DNA from: Oribacterium asaccharolyticum ACB7
Lineage (GTDB): Bacteria; Bacillota; Clostridia; Lachnospirales; Lachnospiraceae
DNA: 64,000 bases
Assembly: GCF_000238075.1 (NCBI RefSeq)
Contig: NZ_JH414504.1
Coordinates: forward strand, 659,972 to 723,971
Reading direction: 5' to 3'
Shown: piece by piece, positions 36,142-44,892 of the stretch
Numbering within the stretch: position 1 is the stretch's first letter
Layout of the letters: each line of letters begins with the position of its first letter
Notes under the pieces: generated by a model
Told to the model about the DNA's origin: nothing
What the model saw: only the letters and a program-made list of their open reading frames with translations
The model's database searches: none
Translations under genes and position numbers: made by a program

Positions 36142-36563
36142 TATTCTTCACCGTCTGATGGATAATCTCCGTCGGAATAGTCATCCTCTTCCTCGTCTTC
36201 CTCGTCGATATACTCTTCTTCCTCTGCCTCCGGATCATCCTCTTCCTCGTCTTCCTCGTCCAAATCTTCATCTAAGGCATAGCGTGAAAAGTCTTCCGTT
36301 TCATGAGAATGCTGTATCGGCTCTTCTTCGTAATCCAAGCCTTTCTCTACATTAACCAGATTCTTGGAAATCTCTTCAATGGCAACGGAAAGAGGCTTTC
36401 TGCCCTCCTCCGCCTTTACAAGCGGCGCGTCCCCGTCAATAATCTGTCTGGCTCTTTTTGCGCTGGCAATGACAACGGAATAGCGAGACTGCACTTCCAA
36501 TTCTCCCTCTTCTCTATTCTTGTTCATAGAATCTATTAAGTCATTATATGTTGGACGTAGCAT
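36141..36563 (-). CDS. rpoZ: RNA polymerase omega subunit with long acidic tail
   Basis: 140 residues, almost twice the usual 65-85. The omega core (residues 1-75: MLRPTYNDL, then YSVVIASAKRARQI, then KPLSVAIEEI) is intact and supports RNA polymerase assembly. From about 97 to 140 the chain is almost pure Asp and Glu, with a few Tyr, Ser and Pro. The position between gmk and rimO is standard, so identity is firm; the tail is the oddity. RBS AAAGGAGG lies inside gmk, and the genes overlap by 20 bp. Confidence 0.9.
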   Translation of the reverse strand: MLRPTYNDLIDSMNKNREEGELEVQSRYSVVIASAKRARQIIDGDAPLVKAEEGRKPLSVAIEEISKNLVNVEKGLDYEEEPIQHSHETEDFSRYALDEDLDEEDEEEDDPEAEEEEYIDEEDEEEDDYSDGDYPSDGEE

Positions 36564-37182
36564 CTTCTATCCTCCTTAAATCCTTTCTGATTTTTTCAAT
36601 CAAATCCAAGTGCGCTTCTACCCGGTCATGAGACGCACGAATTAGATTATGCAGTTTTTCGGTACAAGTGTCAATATCCGCATTCACCAAGATGTAATCA
36701 TAAGCTTCGACCCCTTCCGACTCAACAATGGCACGGCTCAGACGTTTGTTGACAGTCGCTTCATCTTCCGTATTTCTGCCGATCAGTCTGCTACGAAGCT
36801 CCTCTGCCGAAGGCGGTGTCATAAAAATCAGAAGACTTCCCGGATATTTCTTCTTAATCTTTAGAGCGCCTTGAATTTCAATCTCCAATATAACGTCTTT
36901 TCCCCGATTCAAACAGTCTTCCACAAATTTTCTTGGTGTTCCGTAATAGTTGTCCACATACTTCGCGTACTCAACCAGCTCGTCCTTGTCTATCATTTCT
37001 TCAAACCGCGCTTTACTCACGAAAAAATAGGATTTTCCCTCTTCTTCACCCTCTCTCGGACTTCTTGTAGTAGCCGAAATAGACAAGGCATAATTATCAT
37101 ACTTCTCCGTAATACGTTTCATAATGGTTCCTTTTCCCGCACCCGAAAAACCGGAAACCACAACCAACATCCCTTTCTCCAT
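36544..37182 (-). CDS. gmk: guanylate kinase
   Basis: Phosphorylates GMP to GDP, essential for dGTP/GTP supply. 212 residues. P-loop SGFSGAGKGTIMKRI (about 8-22), GMP-binding SATTRSPREGEEEGKSYFFVS (ends near 55) and the LEIEIQGALKIKKKYP segment are all present. Slightly longer than typical at the C-terminus, with a hydrophilic tail. It follows yicC by 11 bp; the small remA gene that often lies between them in Clostridia is absent. Confidence 0.96.
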   Translation of the reverse strand: MEKGMLVVVSGFSGAGKGTIMKRITEKYDNYALSISATTRSPREGEEEGKSYFFVSKARFEEMIDKDELVEYAKYVDNYYGTPRKFVEDCLNRGKDVILEIEIQGALKIKKKYPGSLLIFMTPPSAEELRSRLIGRNTEDEATVNKRLSRAIVESEGVEAYDYILVNADIDTCTEKLHNLIRASHDRVEAHLDLIEKIRKDLRRIEDATSNI

Positions 37183-37193
37183 CTTTCCCTCTT

Positions 37194-38063
37194 CTATTCT
37201 ATGTTCTGTACCTGCTCTCGCATTTTCTCAATACAATTCTTCGCTTTTAAAGCAATATCCGTAATGTCTAAATCCGTAGCCTTGGAAAGAATCGTATTGC
37301 TTTCCCGATTCATCTCCTGCATTAAAAAATCCAAATCACGTCCTACTGCCGATTCTTCTTTCAGAATCGCTTTTACTCTTTGAATATGACTGTCCAATCT
37401 GGTAATTTCCTCATCGGTGCTGACTTTATCGGAAAAGATTGCCACTTCCTCCAGAAGCCTTCCTTCATCAATACTTCTTCCCTCCAGACTTTCTTCTATT
37501 TTCTTCCGTAAGCGCTTTTCATACTGCAGGCGAATCTCCGGTTCCCTTTCCTTCAAAAATCGAACATAAGACTCCATCTCGGATAATTTCAACTCCAAGT
37601 CTTCCTGCAACTTTCTCCCTTCGACTTCCCGAGAATGAACGAATTCCTCTATCGCCTTATCTACAATAGAAAGAAGTCCGTCCGCGTCTTCTTCAACCTC
37701 TTCTTCTACAAGCCTGAAAACTTCGGGATAAAAGAAAATTCTATCTCCCGTAACAGAACAGGGAATACCCAGTTTTTCGGAAAGCTCCGTGATTTCCTTT
37801 TTATATCTTTCCGCCAGGGCTTGATCCACCAGTAACTTCTTATTTCTTTCGGCACTGTCCTCCAGCGAAAGGAATAACTCCACTTTCCCCCGGGAAATTC
37901 GGTCTTTCAAATGATTTCGAATACTCAATTCCATCGCTTGAAAGCTTCTGGGCAGTCGGAAACTCAAATCTAAAAATCGGGAATTCACCGACTTTATTTC
38001 TACCGTAATGTCACGTTCCTGTAAGTTGGCCGTAGCCCTTCCGAAACCGGTCATACTTTTCAT
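37194..38063 (-). CDS. YicC family endoribonuclease-like protein
   Basis: 289 residues with both YicC domains: the N-terminal KSMTGFGRATANLQERDITVEIKSVNSR block (diagnostic) and the C-terminal domain with RLDSHIQRVKAILKEESAVGRDLDF and the EMNRESNTILSKATDLDITDIALKAKN end. YicC proteins act as RNases in recent studies. First gene of the yicC-gmk-rpoZ-rimO-pgsA-cinA unit. The 136 bp to the divergent rqcH gene should hold both promoters, but I could not assign them confidently. Confidence 0.93.
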   Translation of the reverse strand: MKSMTGFGRATANLQERDITVEIKSVNSRFLDLSFRLPRSFQAMELSIRNHLKDRISRGKVELFLSLEDSAERNKKLLVDQALAERYKKEITELSEKLGIPCSVTGDRIFFYPEVFRLVEEEVEEDADGLLSIVDKAIEEFVHSREVEGRKLQEDLELKLSEMESYVRFLKEREPEIRLQYEKRLRKKIEESLEGRSIDEGRLLEEVAIFSDKVSTDEEITRLDSHIQRVKAILKEESAVGRDLDFLMQEMNRESNTILSKATDLDITDIALKAKNCIEKMREQVQNIE

Positions 38064-38198
38064 TTTTACGCACTCCTTTTCTCTTGTGTTTTTTTATCCT
38101 TTCGCCTATCCTAGGAAATACACAAGCTGGATTCGTTCCTGTTAATTTTTTATGATAACAAGGGACTAGGGCTTTTTCAAGGAAAAAAGGGTGGTTTT

Positions 38199-40004
38199 AT
38201 GGCATTTGACGGTTTATTTTTATCAGCTTTGGTTTCCGAGTTCAAAGATACGATTCTCGGAGGAAAAATCAGCAAAATTGTGCAGAGTGAAAAGGACGAA
38301 CTACAACTCACAATCAAAAAGGAAAGACAGCAATATCTTCTGCATCTTTCCGTAAATCCTTCTATTCCCTTAGTTTATCTGGCGGATAAAAATAAGACTG
38401 CACCGCTTACCGCACCAAGCTTTTGTATGGCATTGAGAAAGCATATCGGAAACGGAGTTATTCAAAATATCACGCAGGCTTCCGCTACACTTTCGGAAGA
38501 AGGGCTGGAGCGCGTTCTCCTTCTCCATATATCCCATAGAGATGAACTGGGCGATATAGGCACAAAATATCTTTCCGTAGAAATCATGGGGAAATATTCC
38601 AACATCATCCTCTTAAAGGAAGATTTCACTATTCTGGACGCCATAAAACGAATTTCCTCCGTACAATCCTCGGTTCGAGAGGTTTTACCCGGGAGAAAGT
38701 ACTTTATTCCCGACCAGTTCGAAAAAGAAAATCTCCTTTGCTTTCCCTTGGAAAACTTGCAATCTTATTTGGAAAGCAGGGCGAAAAGCAGAAAAGGAGA
38801 GTCCAAGGCGGAAAGCCTCTCCGAGCTCCTCTTCCACAGCTTTTCCGGCTTAAGTCCGATGTCGGCCAGGGAGCTTTCCTTGGATGCCGGTCTTGCCTCC
38901 GATCAGGAATTGGACAGACTGTCTCCTTCCGACTGGAAAAAGCTTTCCGAGGCCATCTGCAGACTTCGACTTCGGATTCAAGAAGGGGATTTCTCTCCCG
39001 CCATTCTCTACGAAAATGAAAAAGCCTTTGACTTTTCCGCCATTCCCGTACGGCAGTATAGCGGAAATCCAGCCTTTCACGTCGAAGTCTTTCCTTCTCC
39101 CTCCGAACTTCTTACATTTTACTACGGTGGAAAGGAAAAAGAGGACCGTGTCCGGCAAAAATCCACAGACTTAAAAAAACAATGTACCACTCTCTTGGAA
39201 CGCGTCAGCAAAAAGCTGAGTTTGCAGGAAAAACAACTGAAGGATACGGAGAAAAAAGAGCGTTTCCGAATCTTCGGAGAATTGCTTACCACCTATGGGT
39301 ACAGTCTAAAAGGCGGAGAAAAAGAATTGGTCTGCGAGAATTATTACAACGGCACAGAGGAACACATTCCCTTGGACGAAAGCTTAAGTCCCATAGAAAA
39401 TGCCAAAAAGTATTTTGAGAAATACGATAAGGCAAAGCGCACGGAATTAAATCTCTCCACACAAGTAAAGGAAAGCAGAAGCACGCTTAAACACCTGCAA
39501 TCCATCTTGAACAGTCTTTCCACCGCAGAGAATGCGGAAGACTTAGAAGATATACGAAGAGAAATGGGAGAATACGGCTACATGAAGCCACTCTCCAAGA
39601 AGAAGAAAAAAGAACGAAAAGAGGACAAATCCTCTCCGAGAATCTTCCGTTCCTCGGACGGCTATCTTCTCTATGTCGGAAAGAACAATTATCAAAATGA
39701 AGAGGTCAGTTTCCGTATTGCGGAGGCAACGGACTTTTGGTTCCATGTAAAAGGCTCAGCCGGTTCCCATGTCATTGCCAAAACGGAAGGAAAGAATCTG
39801 GAAGAGCTTCCCGACCGTCTCTTTGAAGAAGCAGCCGAGCTTGCAGCCTACTTCTCCTCGGAAAAAGAAAGTGCCAAGGTGGAAGTGGATTATACAGAAA
39901 GAAAAAATTTAAAAAAGGTAGTGGGTGGAGCTCCCGGCTTTGTGATTTACCACCAAAACTATTCCATCCTTGTTTCGCCAAAAAAAGTTCCGGAAGAGCT
40001 CTAA
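38199..40004 (+). CDS. rqcH: RqcH/NFACT family ribosome quality-control protein
   Basis: 601 residues. RqcH binds large subunits carrying stalled peptidyl-tRNA and adds Ala tails in bacteria. NFACT-N at about 1-220, coiled-coil middle (about 285-450) and NFACT-R (about 480-590, with DGYLLYVGKNNYQNE and FWFHVKGSAGSHV). An NFACT-C domain is lacking, as in the shorter bacterial form (often named fibronectin-binding Fbp). It is separated from yicC by divergent promoters and ends in a shared terminator with yebC. Confidence 0.93.
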   Translation: MAFDGLFLSALVSEFKDTILGGKISKIVQSEKDELQLTIKKERQQYLLHLSVNPSIPLVYLADKNKTAPLTAPSFCMALRKHIGNGVIQNITQASATLSEEGLERVLLLHISHRDELGDIGTKYLSVEIMGKYSNIILLKEDFTILDAIKRISSVQSSVREVLPGRKYFIPDQFEKENLLCFPLENLQSYLESRAKSRKGESKAESLSELLFHSFSGLSPMSARELSLDAGLASDQELDRLSPSDWKKLSEAICRLRLRIQEGDFSPAILYENEKAFDFSAIPVRQYSGNPAFHVEVFPSPSELLTFYYGGKEKEDRVRQKSTDLKKQCTTLLERVSKKLSLQEKQLKDTEKKERFRIFGELLTTYGYSLKGGEKELVCENYYNGTEEHIPLDESLSPIENAKKYFEKYDKAKRTELNLSTQVKESRSTLKHLQSILNSLSTAENAEDLEDIRREMGEYGYMKPLSKKKKKERKEDKSSPRIFRSSDGYLLYVGKNNYQNEEVSFRIAEATDFWFHVKGSAGSHVIAKTEGKNLEELPDRLFEEAAELAAYFSSEKESAKVEVDYTERKNLKKVVGGAPGFVIYHQNYSILVSPKKVPEEL

Positions 40005-40020
40005 GCTCCTCCGGAACTTT
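39984..40020. terminator. bidirectional terminator between rqcH and yebC
   Basis: AAAGTTCCGGA (39984-39994) pairs with TCCGGAACTTT (40010-40020). The left arm lies inside the last codons of rqcH, and the right arm reaches the base before the yebC stop. A-rich bases precede the left arm and T-rich bases follow the right arm, so it can serve both converging transcripts. Confidence 0.85.
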
Positions 40021-40761
40021 CTATTCTTCTTCCCAATTCGTATAAACACTCTGCACATCATCGGATGCATCCAATAAATCAAGGGTTTTTCTTAAGTTCT
40101 TTACCGCTTCTTCCTCTGTCACGGAAACGGTATTACCGGGAATCATCACGACCTCCGCCTGTACCATGGGAATATTCTCTTGTTCCAGATTTTCACGCAC
40201 AGTGGAGAAATCTGCCGGACTCGTGATAATTTCATAGCTGTCATCCCGATCAATCAGATCCTCCGCACCTGCCATAATGGCAATGTCCATCAGCGCATCA
40301 AAATCTTTATCCAAATCATCCATGACTTCCTTATCCAGAATAATCTGTCCCTTTTCTTCAAAGAGGAAAGATACGGATCCCTGTGCGCCAAGACTTCCCT
40401 TCCCCTTTGTGAAAGCGGAACGTACATCCGCCGCGGAACGATTCTTATTATCCGTTAATACCTTTACGATAATGGCAACGCCGTTTACACCGTAGCCCTC
40501 ATACTGCATTTCTTCAAAATTCACCGCATCCAGTGCTCCGGCAGCCTTCTTAATCCCGTTTTGAATGGTATCGTTCGGCATATTGTTTGCTTTTGCCTTG
40601 GCAATGACATCCCGAAGCTTTGAATTACTGTTCGGATCTGTTCCTCCCTGCTTTACCGCAAGGGCAAGTTCATGACCGATGATCGTGAAAATCTTTCCCT
40701 TTGCCGCATCGTTCTTTTCTTTTTTTGCTCTAATATTGGAAAACTTTGAATGGCCTGACAT
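40021..40761 (-). CDS. YebC/PmpR family regulator
   Basis: 246 residues. All three family domains look present, with the diagnostic start SGHSKFSNIRAKKEKNDAAK and the RNKNRSAADVRSAFTKGKGSLGAQGSV-type core. Members act as transcription regulators or, in some bacteria, as translation factors that relieve polyproline stalling (the YebC2/YeeI distinction cannot be made by eye). Overlapping terminator with rqcH downstream; 167 bp to alr upstream. Confidence 0.94.
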   Translation of the reverse strand: MSGHSKFSNIRAKKEKNDAAKGKIFTIIGHELALAVKQGGTDPNSNSKLRDVIAKAKANNMPNDTIQNGIKKAAGALDAVNFEEMQYEGYGVNGVAIIVKVLTDNKNRSAADVRSAFTKGKGSLGAQGSVSFLFEEKGQIILDKEVMDDLDKDFDALMDIAIMAGAEDLIDRDDSYEIITSPADFSTVRENLEQENIPMVQAEVVMIPGNTVSVTEEEAVKNLRKTLDLLDASDDVQSVYTNWEEE

Positions 40762-40928
40762 ACTCTCTCCTCTAATTTTTTTCTTAGTGTACCTATTTTC
40801 TCTTTTCTTCGCAAGTTTTTTTCAGAATACCTGTGTTTCCTGGCCCTTGTTCCTTTTTATCGAATTGCAAAGGCTGCCGTTTTTATGGAAAACGGCGCAT
40901 ACTTCCTGCTATATCTTATGGTTCCAAA

Positions 40929-42128
40929 CTAGGAAAAATCAGCAATATGAAGGTTGGAATGCGGATCAAAAGTACCAATCCATTTCTTTCCTCTGAAATA
41001 GACACGGGGAACACGATTGCCGAGACCGCATAAAAACTCATAAGGGAAGACACCGAATTTTTCCCAATCATAAAGACTGATTGCTTCCTCTCCCTCTTCC
41101 CCGAGAAGCGTCACCTCCTGGAAAAGAACTGCGTCTACGGCACTGACATCCACCATGAACTGGTCCATACAAACTCTGCCTAAGATAGGACATTTCTTTC
41201 CGCCTATAATAACCTCCGCCTTTCCGGAAAGGATTCTGGGATAACCGTCTCCATAACCCACCGGAATCGTGGCAATCCGCATTTCCCTGTCCGTCACAAA
41301 GGCGGAACCGTAGGAAATTCCCTCTCCCTTCGGAACAGTCTTTATATGCGAAATTTTCGCCTTCCAGGAAAGTGCCATCTTGAGAGGCAGGTCCTGTCGC
41401 ACTTCCGAAGAAGGATAAATCCCGTAAAGCGCGATGCCGTCCCGTACCATATTGTACTCTGTACCGATATCTTCCAAGATACCTGCAGAATTCGAAATAT
41501 GACATAGGGGAATGGTATAGCCTTCTTTCTTCAAACTTTCCAAAAAATCGTGGAAGCGCTTATGTTGTTTCAAGGTATAACTCTTATCCGCCTCGTCACA
41601 GGATGCAAAATGAGAAAAAATCCCCTCCACTTCCACATAGGGACTGTTCAAAATATCCATTGCCGTCTTCAAAGCATCTTTTTCTTCTACTTGGATCCCG
41701 ATTCTTCCCATTCCGGTATCCAAAGCAATATGTACCGCCAGTTTTGTTTTTCTTTTTTCCGCTATTTTTTCGATTTTATCGAGTTGCCTCGTGGTGAAGA
41801 GACTCGGCATTACCCGATAATCAAATAAAGATGTATATTGGCTTTCCGGAACAACCCCAAGAACCAGGATATTTTTTTCGATTCCTGCCTTTCTTAAGGT
41901 AATTGCTTCCTCTATGGTTGCCACGCCGAAAAGTGCACATTCTTCCTCTACCGCTTTCGCCACTTCCACCATGCCATGCCCATAAGCATCCATTTTAATT
42001 ACAGCACAGAATGCTATGCCCTCTCTCAAACTTTTCTTACAGAGTCGAAGATTCTCCTCTATCCTGTCTAAATTCACAATGGCATAGGTTCTGTCGTAAC
42101 TCTTTTTATCTGTCATCTTTCCCATCAT
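40929..42128 (-). CDS. alr: alanine racemase
   Basis: PLP enzyme that makes D-alanine for peptidoglycan. 399 residues from the first of two ATGs (42128); MTDKK at 42116 is an equally plausible start since no single ribosome site is decisive. PLP lysine Lys45 in AVIKMDAYGHGM (numbering from 42128), the later IGSAFV-type SYGSAFVTDREMR with the catalytic Tyr, and the DQFMVDVS motif. Its start overlaps the end of the AcpS-NnrD gene, so the order rex-acpS/nnrD-alr is preserved. Confidence 0.95.
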   Translation of the reverse strand: MMGKMTDKKSYDRTYAIVNLDRIEENLRLCKKSLREGIAFCAVIKMDAYGHGMVEVAKAVEEECALFGVATIEEAITLRKAGIEKNILVLGVVPESQYTSLFDYRVMPSLFTTRQLDKIEKIAEKRKTKLAVHIALDTGMGRIGIQVEEKDALKTAMDILNSPYVEVEGIFSHFASCDEADKSYTLKQHKRFHDFLESLKKEGYTIPLCHISNSAGILEDIGTEYNMVRDGIALYGIYPSSEVRQDLPLKMALSWKAKISHIKTVPKGEGISYGSAFVTDREMRIATIPVGYGDGYPRILSGKAEVIIGGKKCPILGRVCMDQFMVDVSAVDAVLFQEVTLLGEEGEEAISLYDWEKFGVFPYEFLCGLGNRVPRVYFRGKKWIGTFDPHSNLHIADFS

Positions 42129-43461
42129 CCTTTTCTATAAACTCTTCCATGGCAAGGGCAAAATAATGAGGAAGGTCCCTTGCCAGGACAGCATGCTCTC
42201 CCTCGGCTTCCGCTGCCAGCTTCCCCCCTCTCACCTGGATGAGAACGGAAAGACAGGCCGCCTGAAACGCAAGTTCATGCTTATCTATTTCCGGATATCT
42301 TTCCTTTAAAACCGCCAGAAGACCGGCTAAAAAACCGGCAAAAGCATCTCCCGAGCCTCCCTTACTTAAGGATGGAGATGCCTCCCGATTATGGAAAAAG
42401 CCTTTTCCTTCCCCAAAATTGTCCTCTTTGCCCGGTACTGTTTCTTTCCCCGTATCCTCCGAAAAAGGGGTAAAAACCATCGTATCATGTGATTTCAGAA
42501 TTAAAATACAGCGATGCTTCGCAGCATATTTCCGACCCAATTCTTCTCTGTTTTTTAGAATTTCCTCAAGAGAGCAATGGCAAAGCCTCGAAAATTCTTT
42601 CAGATGCGGCGTGAGAATAATCGGACAGTACTCCGCAGCCTTACATAATGCCTCGTCCAACAAAGAGGACTCCGCTATCACATTTAACGCATCCGCATCC
42701 AGAATAAGAAAAGCCGGAGGAAAGTTGCTTAGCTCGTTTAAAAGCTTCAAGAGAAGCCTTTCTCTATCTTCTCCTGTTCCGATTCCCGGACCGAATAGGA
42801 GAATTTCACTTTTTTGCAATAGCTCCTCCACCTTCAGTTCTCTCACATCCGAAAGAATCGCTTCAGGAACCATGGTCTGCAGAACGCTTCTATTTTCCTC
42901 ATCAGAAACCAGATGAACCAAGCCGGCTCCGGCCCGATATGCAGCTAAGGCGGAAAAAAAGGCAGCGCCGGCCATCCCCTTTTTTCCGGCTATGATTCCC
43001 ACAGTTCCGTAAGAACCCTTATGAGACAAAGGATTCCTCTTCGGAATGGATAAAAAGTATCTTTTTGTTTCACACAAAGCATCCATCTGCCCTCCGGCTT
43101 CTTTTCCAAGGATTACTGCACTGGCAATCACCAGACTTTTTGTGTTGGAAATACTCACCTCCAAAGCCTGTCCTCTCCGCGCTTTAAAAAGCTTTAAAGC
43201 ATTGCCGTAAAGCTTGACATAGGGTTTTCCAAGTTCATCCCGCAAAACCTCAATATCCAAAAGTGAAAAACCTCTTATTCCGGTTCCGAGTGCCTTTGCC
43301 ACCGCTTCTTTCACACTAAAATCACCGGCAAGACGAGAAGCTTTTCCCTCGCTTTGCCGGCGTTCTTCTTCTGTAAAAATCCTCTCTACTCTGCCTTTTT
43401 TCTGTAAACGCTCCACTCTAGCTATTTCCAGAATATCAGAGCCCACAGATATCATCATCAT
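42106..43461 (-). CDS. fused holo-ACP synthase and NAD(P)H-hydrate dehydratase
   Basis: 451 residues in a single unbroken frame. Residues 1-120 are AcpS, which transfers phosphopantetheine to acyl carrier protein (Asp9 in VGSDILE, Glu52 in FSVKEAVAKALGTG). Residues about 125-445 are NnrD, the ADP- or ATP-dependent NAD(P)H-hydrate dehydratase of the ribokinase-like fold (GPGIG 224-228, LDADALN 254-260, TPH 284-286, GGSGD 368-372). The NnrE epimerase domain is missing. The first ATG overlaps the rex stop as ATGA with GAGGAAC upstream. A fusion of these two normally adjacent genes is unusual. Confidence 0.9.
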   Translation of the reverse strand: MMMISVGSDILEIARVERLQKKGRVERIFTEEERRQSEGKASRLAGDFSVKEAVAKALGTGIRGFSLLDIEVLRDELGKPYVKLYGNALKLFKARRGQALEVSISNTKSLVIASAVILGKEAGGQMDALCETKRYFLSIPKRNPLSHKGSYGTVGIIAGKKGMAGAAFFSALAAYRAGAGLVHLVSDEENRSVLQTMVPEAILSDVRELKVEELLQKSEILLFGPGIGTGEDRERLLLKLLNELSNFPPAFLILDADALNVIAESSLLDEALCKAAEYCPIILTPHLKEFSRLCHCSLEEILKNREELGRKYAAKHRCILILKSHDTMVFTPFSEDTGKETVPGKEDNFGEGKGFFHNREASPSLSKGGSGDAFAGFLAGLLAVLKERYPEIDKHELAFQAACLSVLIQVRGGKLAAEAEGEHAVLARDLPHYFALAMEEFIEKDDGKDDR

Positions 43462-44087
43462 TGTTCCTCAAAAACACGGTAAGACAGTCTCATCAAACTT
43501 TCGGAAAGATGCACATTTTCCACCACTACATGCTCGGGAACTTCCAAATCCACATGTGCAAAATTCCAAAATCCTCTTACCCCGTACGAAATAAGATCAT
43601 CCACAATTTTAACGGCTGCATCCTTGGGAATGCACAGTGCCGCCAAGCGAATATGATTTTTCTCCACAATATCCTTCATCTCAGACATGGGAGAAACCTT
43701 GACGCCTCCGGCTTCCTGTCCAATCACCTTCGGATTATTATCAAATACCCCTTTGATATCAAATCCTCTTTTTCTAAAATTGGTATAGTTCGAAAGTGCC
43801 AATCCCAAGTGTCCGGCACCGACAATAATCATCGAATGAACCTGATCAATTTTCAGAATCTTGGCAATCTCTTCATGCAAATTGAAAACATTGTAGCCAT
43901 AGCCCTGCTGTCCGAAACCGCCGAAATTATTTAAATCCTGTCGAATCTGTGAAGCCGTTAAATGCATCCTCCGGGATAAATCCCCGGAGGAAATACGTTC
44001 TATTCCTTGATCCATCAAGTCTTCCAAATAACGATAATACCGCGGAAGGCGTTGGATAACTGCTTTTGATATCTCTTTATGTTCCAT
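43458..44087 (-). CDS. rex: redox-sensing transcriptional repressor Rex
   Basis: Represses fermentation and anaerobic genes when NADH is low. 209 residues: winged helix at about 1-75 (SKAVIQRLPRYYRYLEDL, RMHLTASQIRQDLNNFG), Rossmann domain with GAGHLGLALSNY (about 90-101), and the C-terminal domain-swapped helix (LSESLMRLSYRVFEEQ). Own promoter upstream at 44121-44149; downstream it is translationally coupled to AcpS-NnrD. This order is standard in Clostridia. Confidence 0.95.
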   Translation of the reverse strand: MEHKEISKAVIQRLPRYYRYLEDLMDQGIERISSGDLSRRMHLTASQIRQDLNNFGGFGQQGYGYNVFNLHEEIAKILKIDQVHSMIIVGAGHLGLALSNYTNFRKRGFDIKGVFDNNPKVIGQEAGGVKVSPMSEMKDIVEKNHIRLAALCIPKDAAVKIVDDLISYGVRGFWNFAHVDLEVPEHVVVENVHLSESLMRLSYRVFEEQ

Positions 44088-44120
44088 ATTCTTTCACCTG
44101 TTTTTACTGCCTACCTTCCC

Positions 44121-44149
44121 AATATAATTACTTGTGAAAATGCTGTCAA
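44121..44149 (-). promoter_or_regulatory. sigma-A promoter for rex
   Basis: Minus strand TTGACA (44144-44149), 17-base spacer, TATATT (44121-44126). The overlapping TTGTGAAAATGCTGTCAA (44132-44149 plus strand) is only a partial match to the Rex operator TTGTTAA-N4-TTAACAA, so self-regulation is possible but not shown. Confidence 0.75.
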
Positions 44150-44181
44150 TGCTATAACAGGAAAAAGAATAAAAAACATTC

Positions 44182-44838
44182 TTAGTTGGAAAATACCTTC
44201 CTGTAATCTGCAATAAACTTTTCAATACCGATATCCGTTAAGGGATGATGCATCATCTGCTTTAATACTTTAAACGGTACGGTAGCAATATCCGCTCCGG
44301 TCTTAGCGCATTGTACCACATGAATCGGATGACGTACGGAGGCACAAATCACCTCTGTTTCAATCTCCGGATACATAGAAAAGATTTCCATGATGTCCTC
44401 AATTAAAATCATCCCGTCGGAAGCAATATCGTCCAGTCTTCCGAGGAAAGGAGAAACATAGGTTGCTCCCGCTCTTGCGGCAAGGACAGCCTGTGTAGCG
44501 GAGAAAATCAGAGTAACATTGGTCTTAATCCCCTCTTTGGAAAGAACCTTAACCGCCTTCATCCCTTCCTCCGTCATAGGGATCTTGACAACCATATTTT
44601 TAGAGATGGAAGCAATCTCTCTTCCCTCTTTAATCATATCTTCCGCCTTTACGGTATCCGCCTTGACTTCGCCGGAGATAGGGCCGTCCAGAAAGGAAGC
44701 AATCTCCTTTAAGGTTTCCGTATAGTCTCTTCCCTCCTTCGCAATCAAGGAAGGATTCGTCGTACATCCGCAAATGATTCCCATATCATAGGCTTCCCGA
44801 ATTTCATCAACATTCGCAGTATCAATAAAAAACTTCAT
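44182..44838 (-). CDS. fsa: fructose-6-phosphate aldolase/transaldolase-like protein
   Basis: 218 residues, the size of the short transaldolase subfamily (FSA/TalC). The Schiff-base Lys85 is in [12 protein letters not shown], with a [11 protein letters not shown] start and the [10 protein letters not shown] segment. In bacteria this group can be either fructose-6-phosphate aldolase or a true transaldolase; the adjacent transketolase makes a pentose-phosphate role more likely. 54 bp downstream of tkt on the same strand. Confidence 0.92.
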   Translation of the reverse strand: MKFFIDTANVDEIREAYDMGIICGCTTNPSLIAKEGRDYTETLKEIASFLDGPISGEVKADTVKAEDMIKEGREIASISKNMVVKIPMTEEGMKAVKVLSKEGIKTNVTLIFSATQAVLAARAGATYVSPFLGRLDDIASDGMILIEDIMEIFSMYPEIETEVICASVRHPIHVVQCAKTGADIATVPFKVLKQMMHHPLTDIGIEKFIADYRKVFSN

Positions 44839-44892
44839 ATAACTCTCCTTTTTTGGCTAAAATAAATACTTTAAAACAACTGTCTCTCTTCT

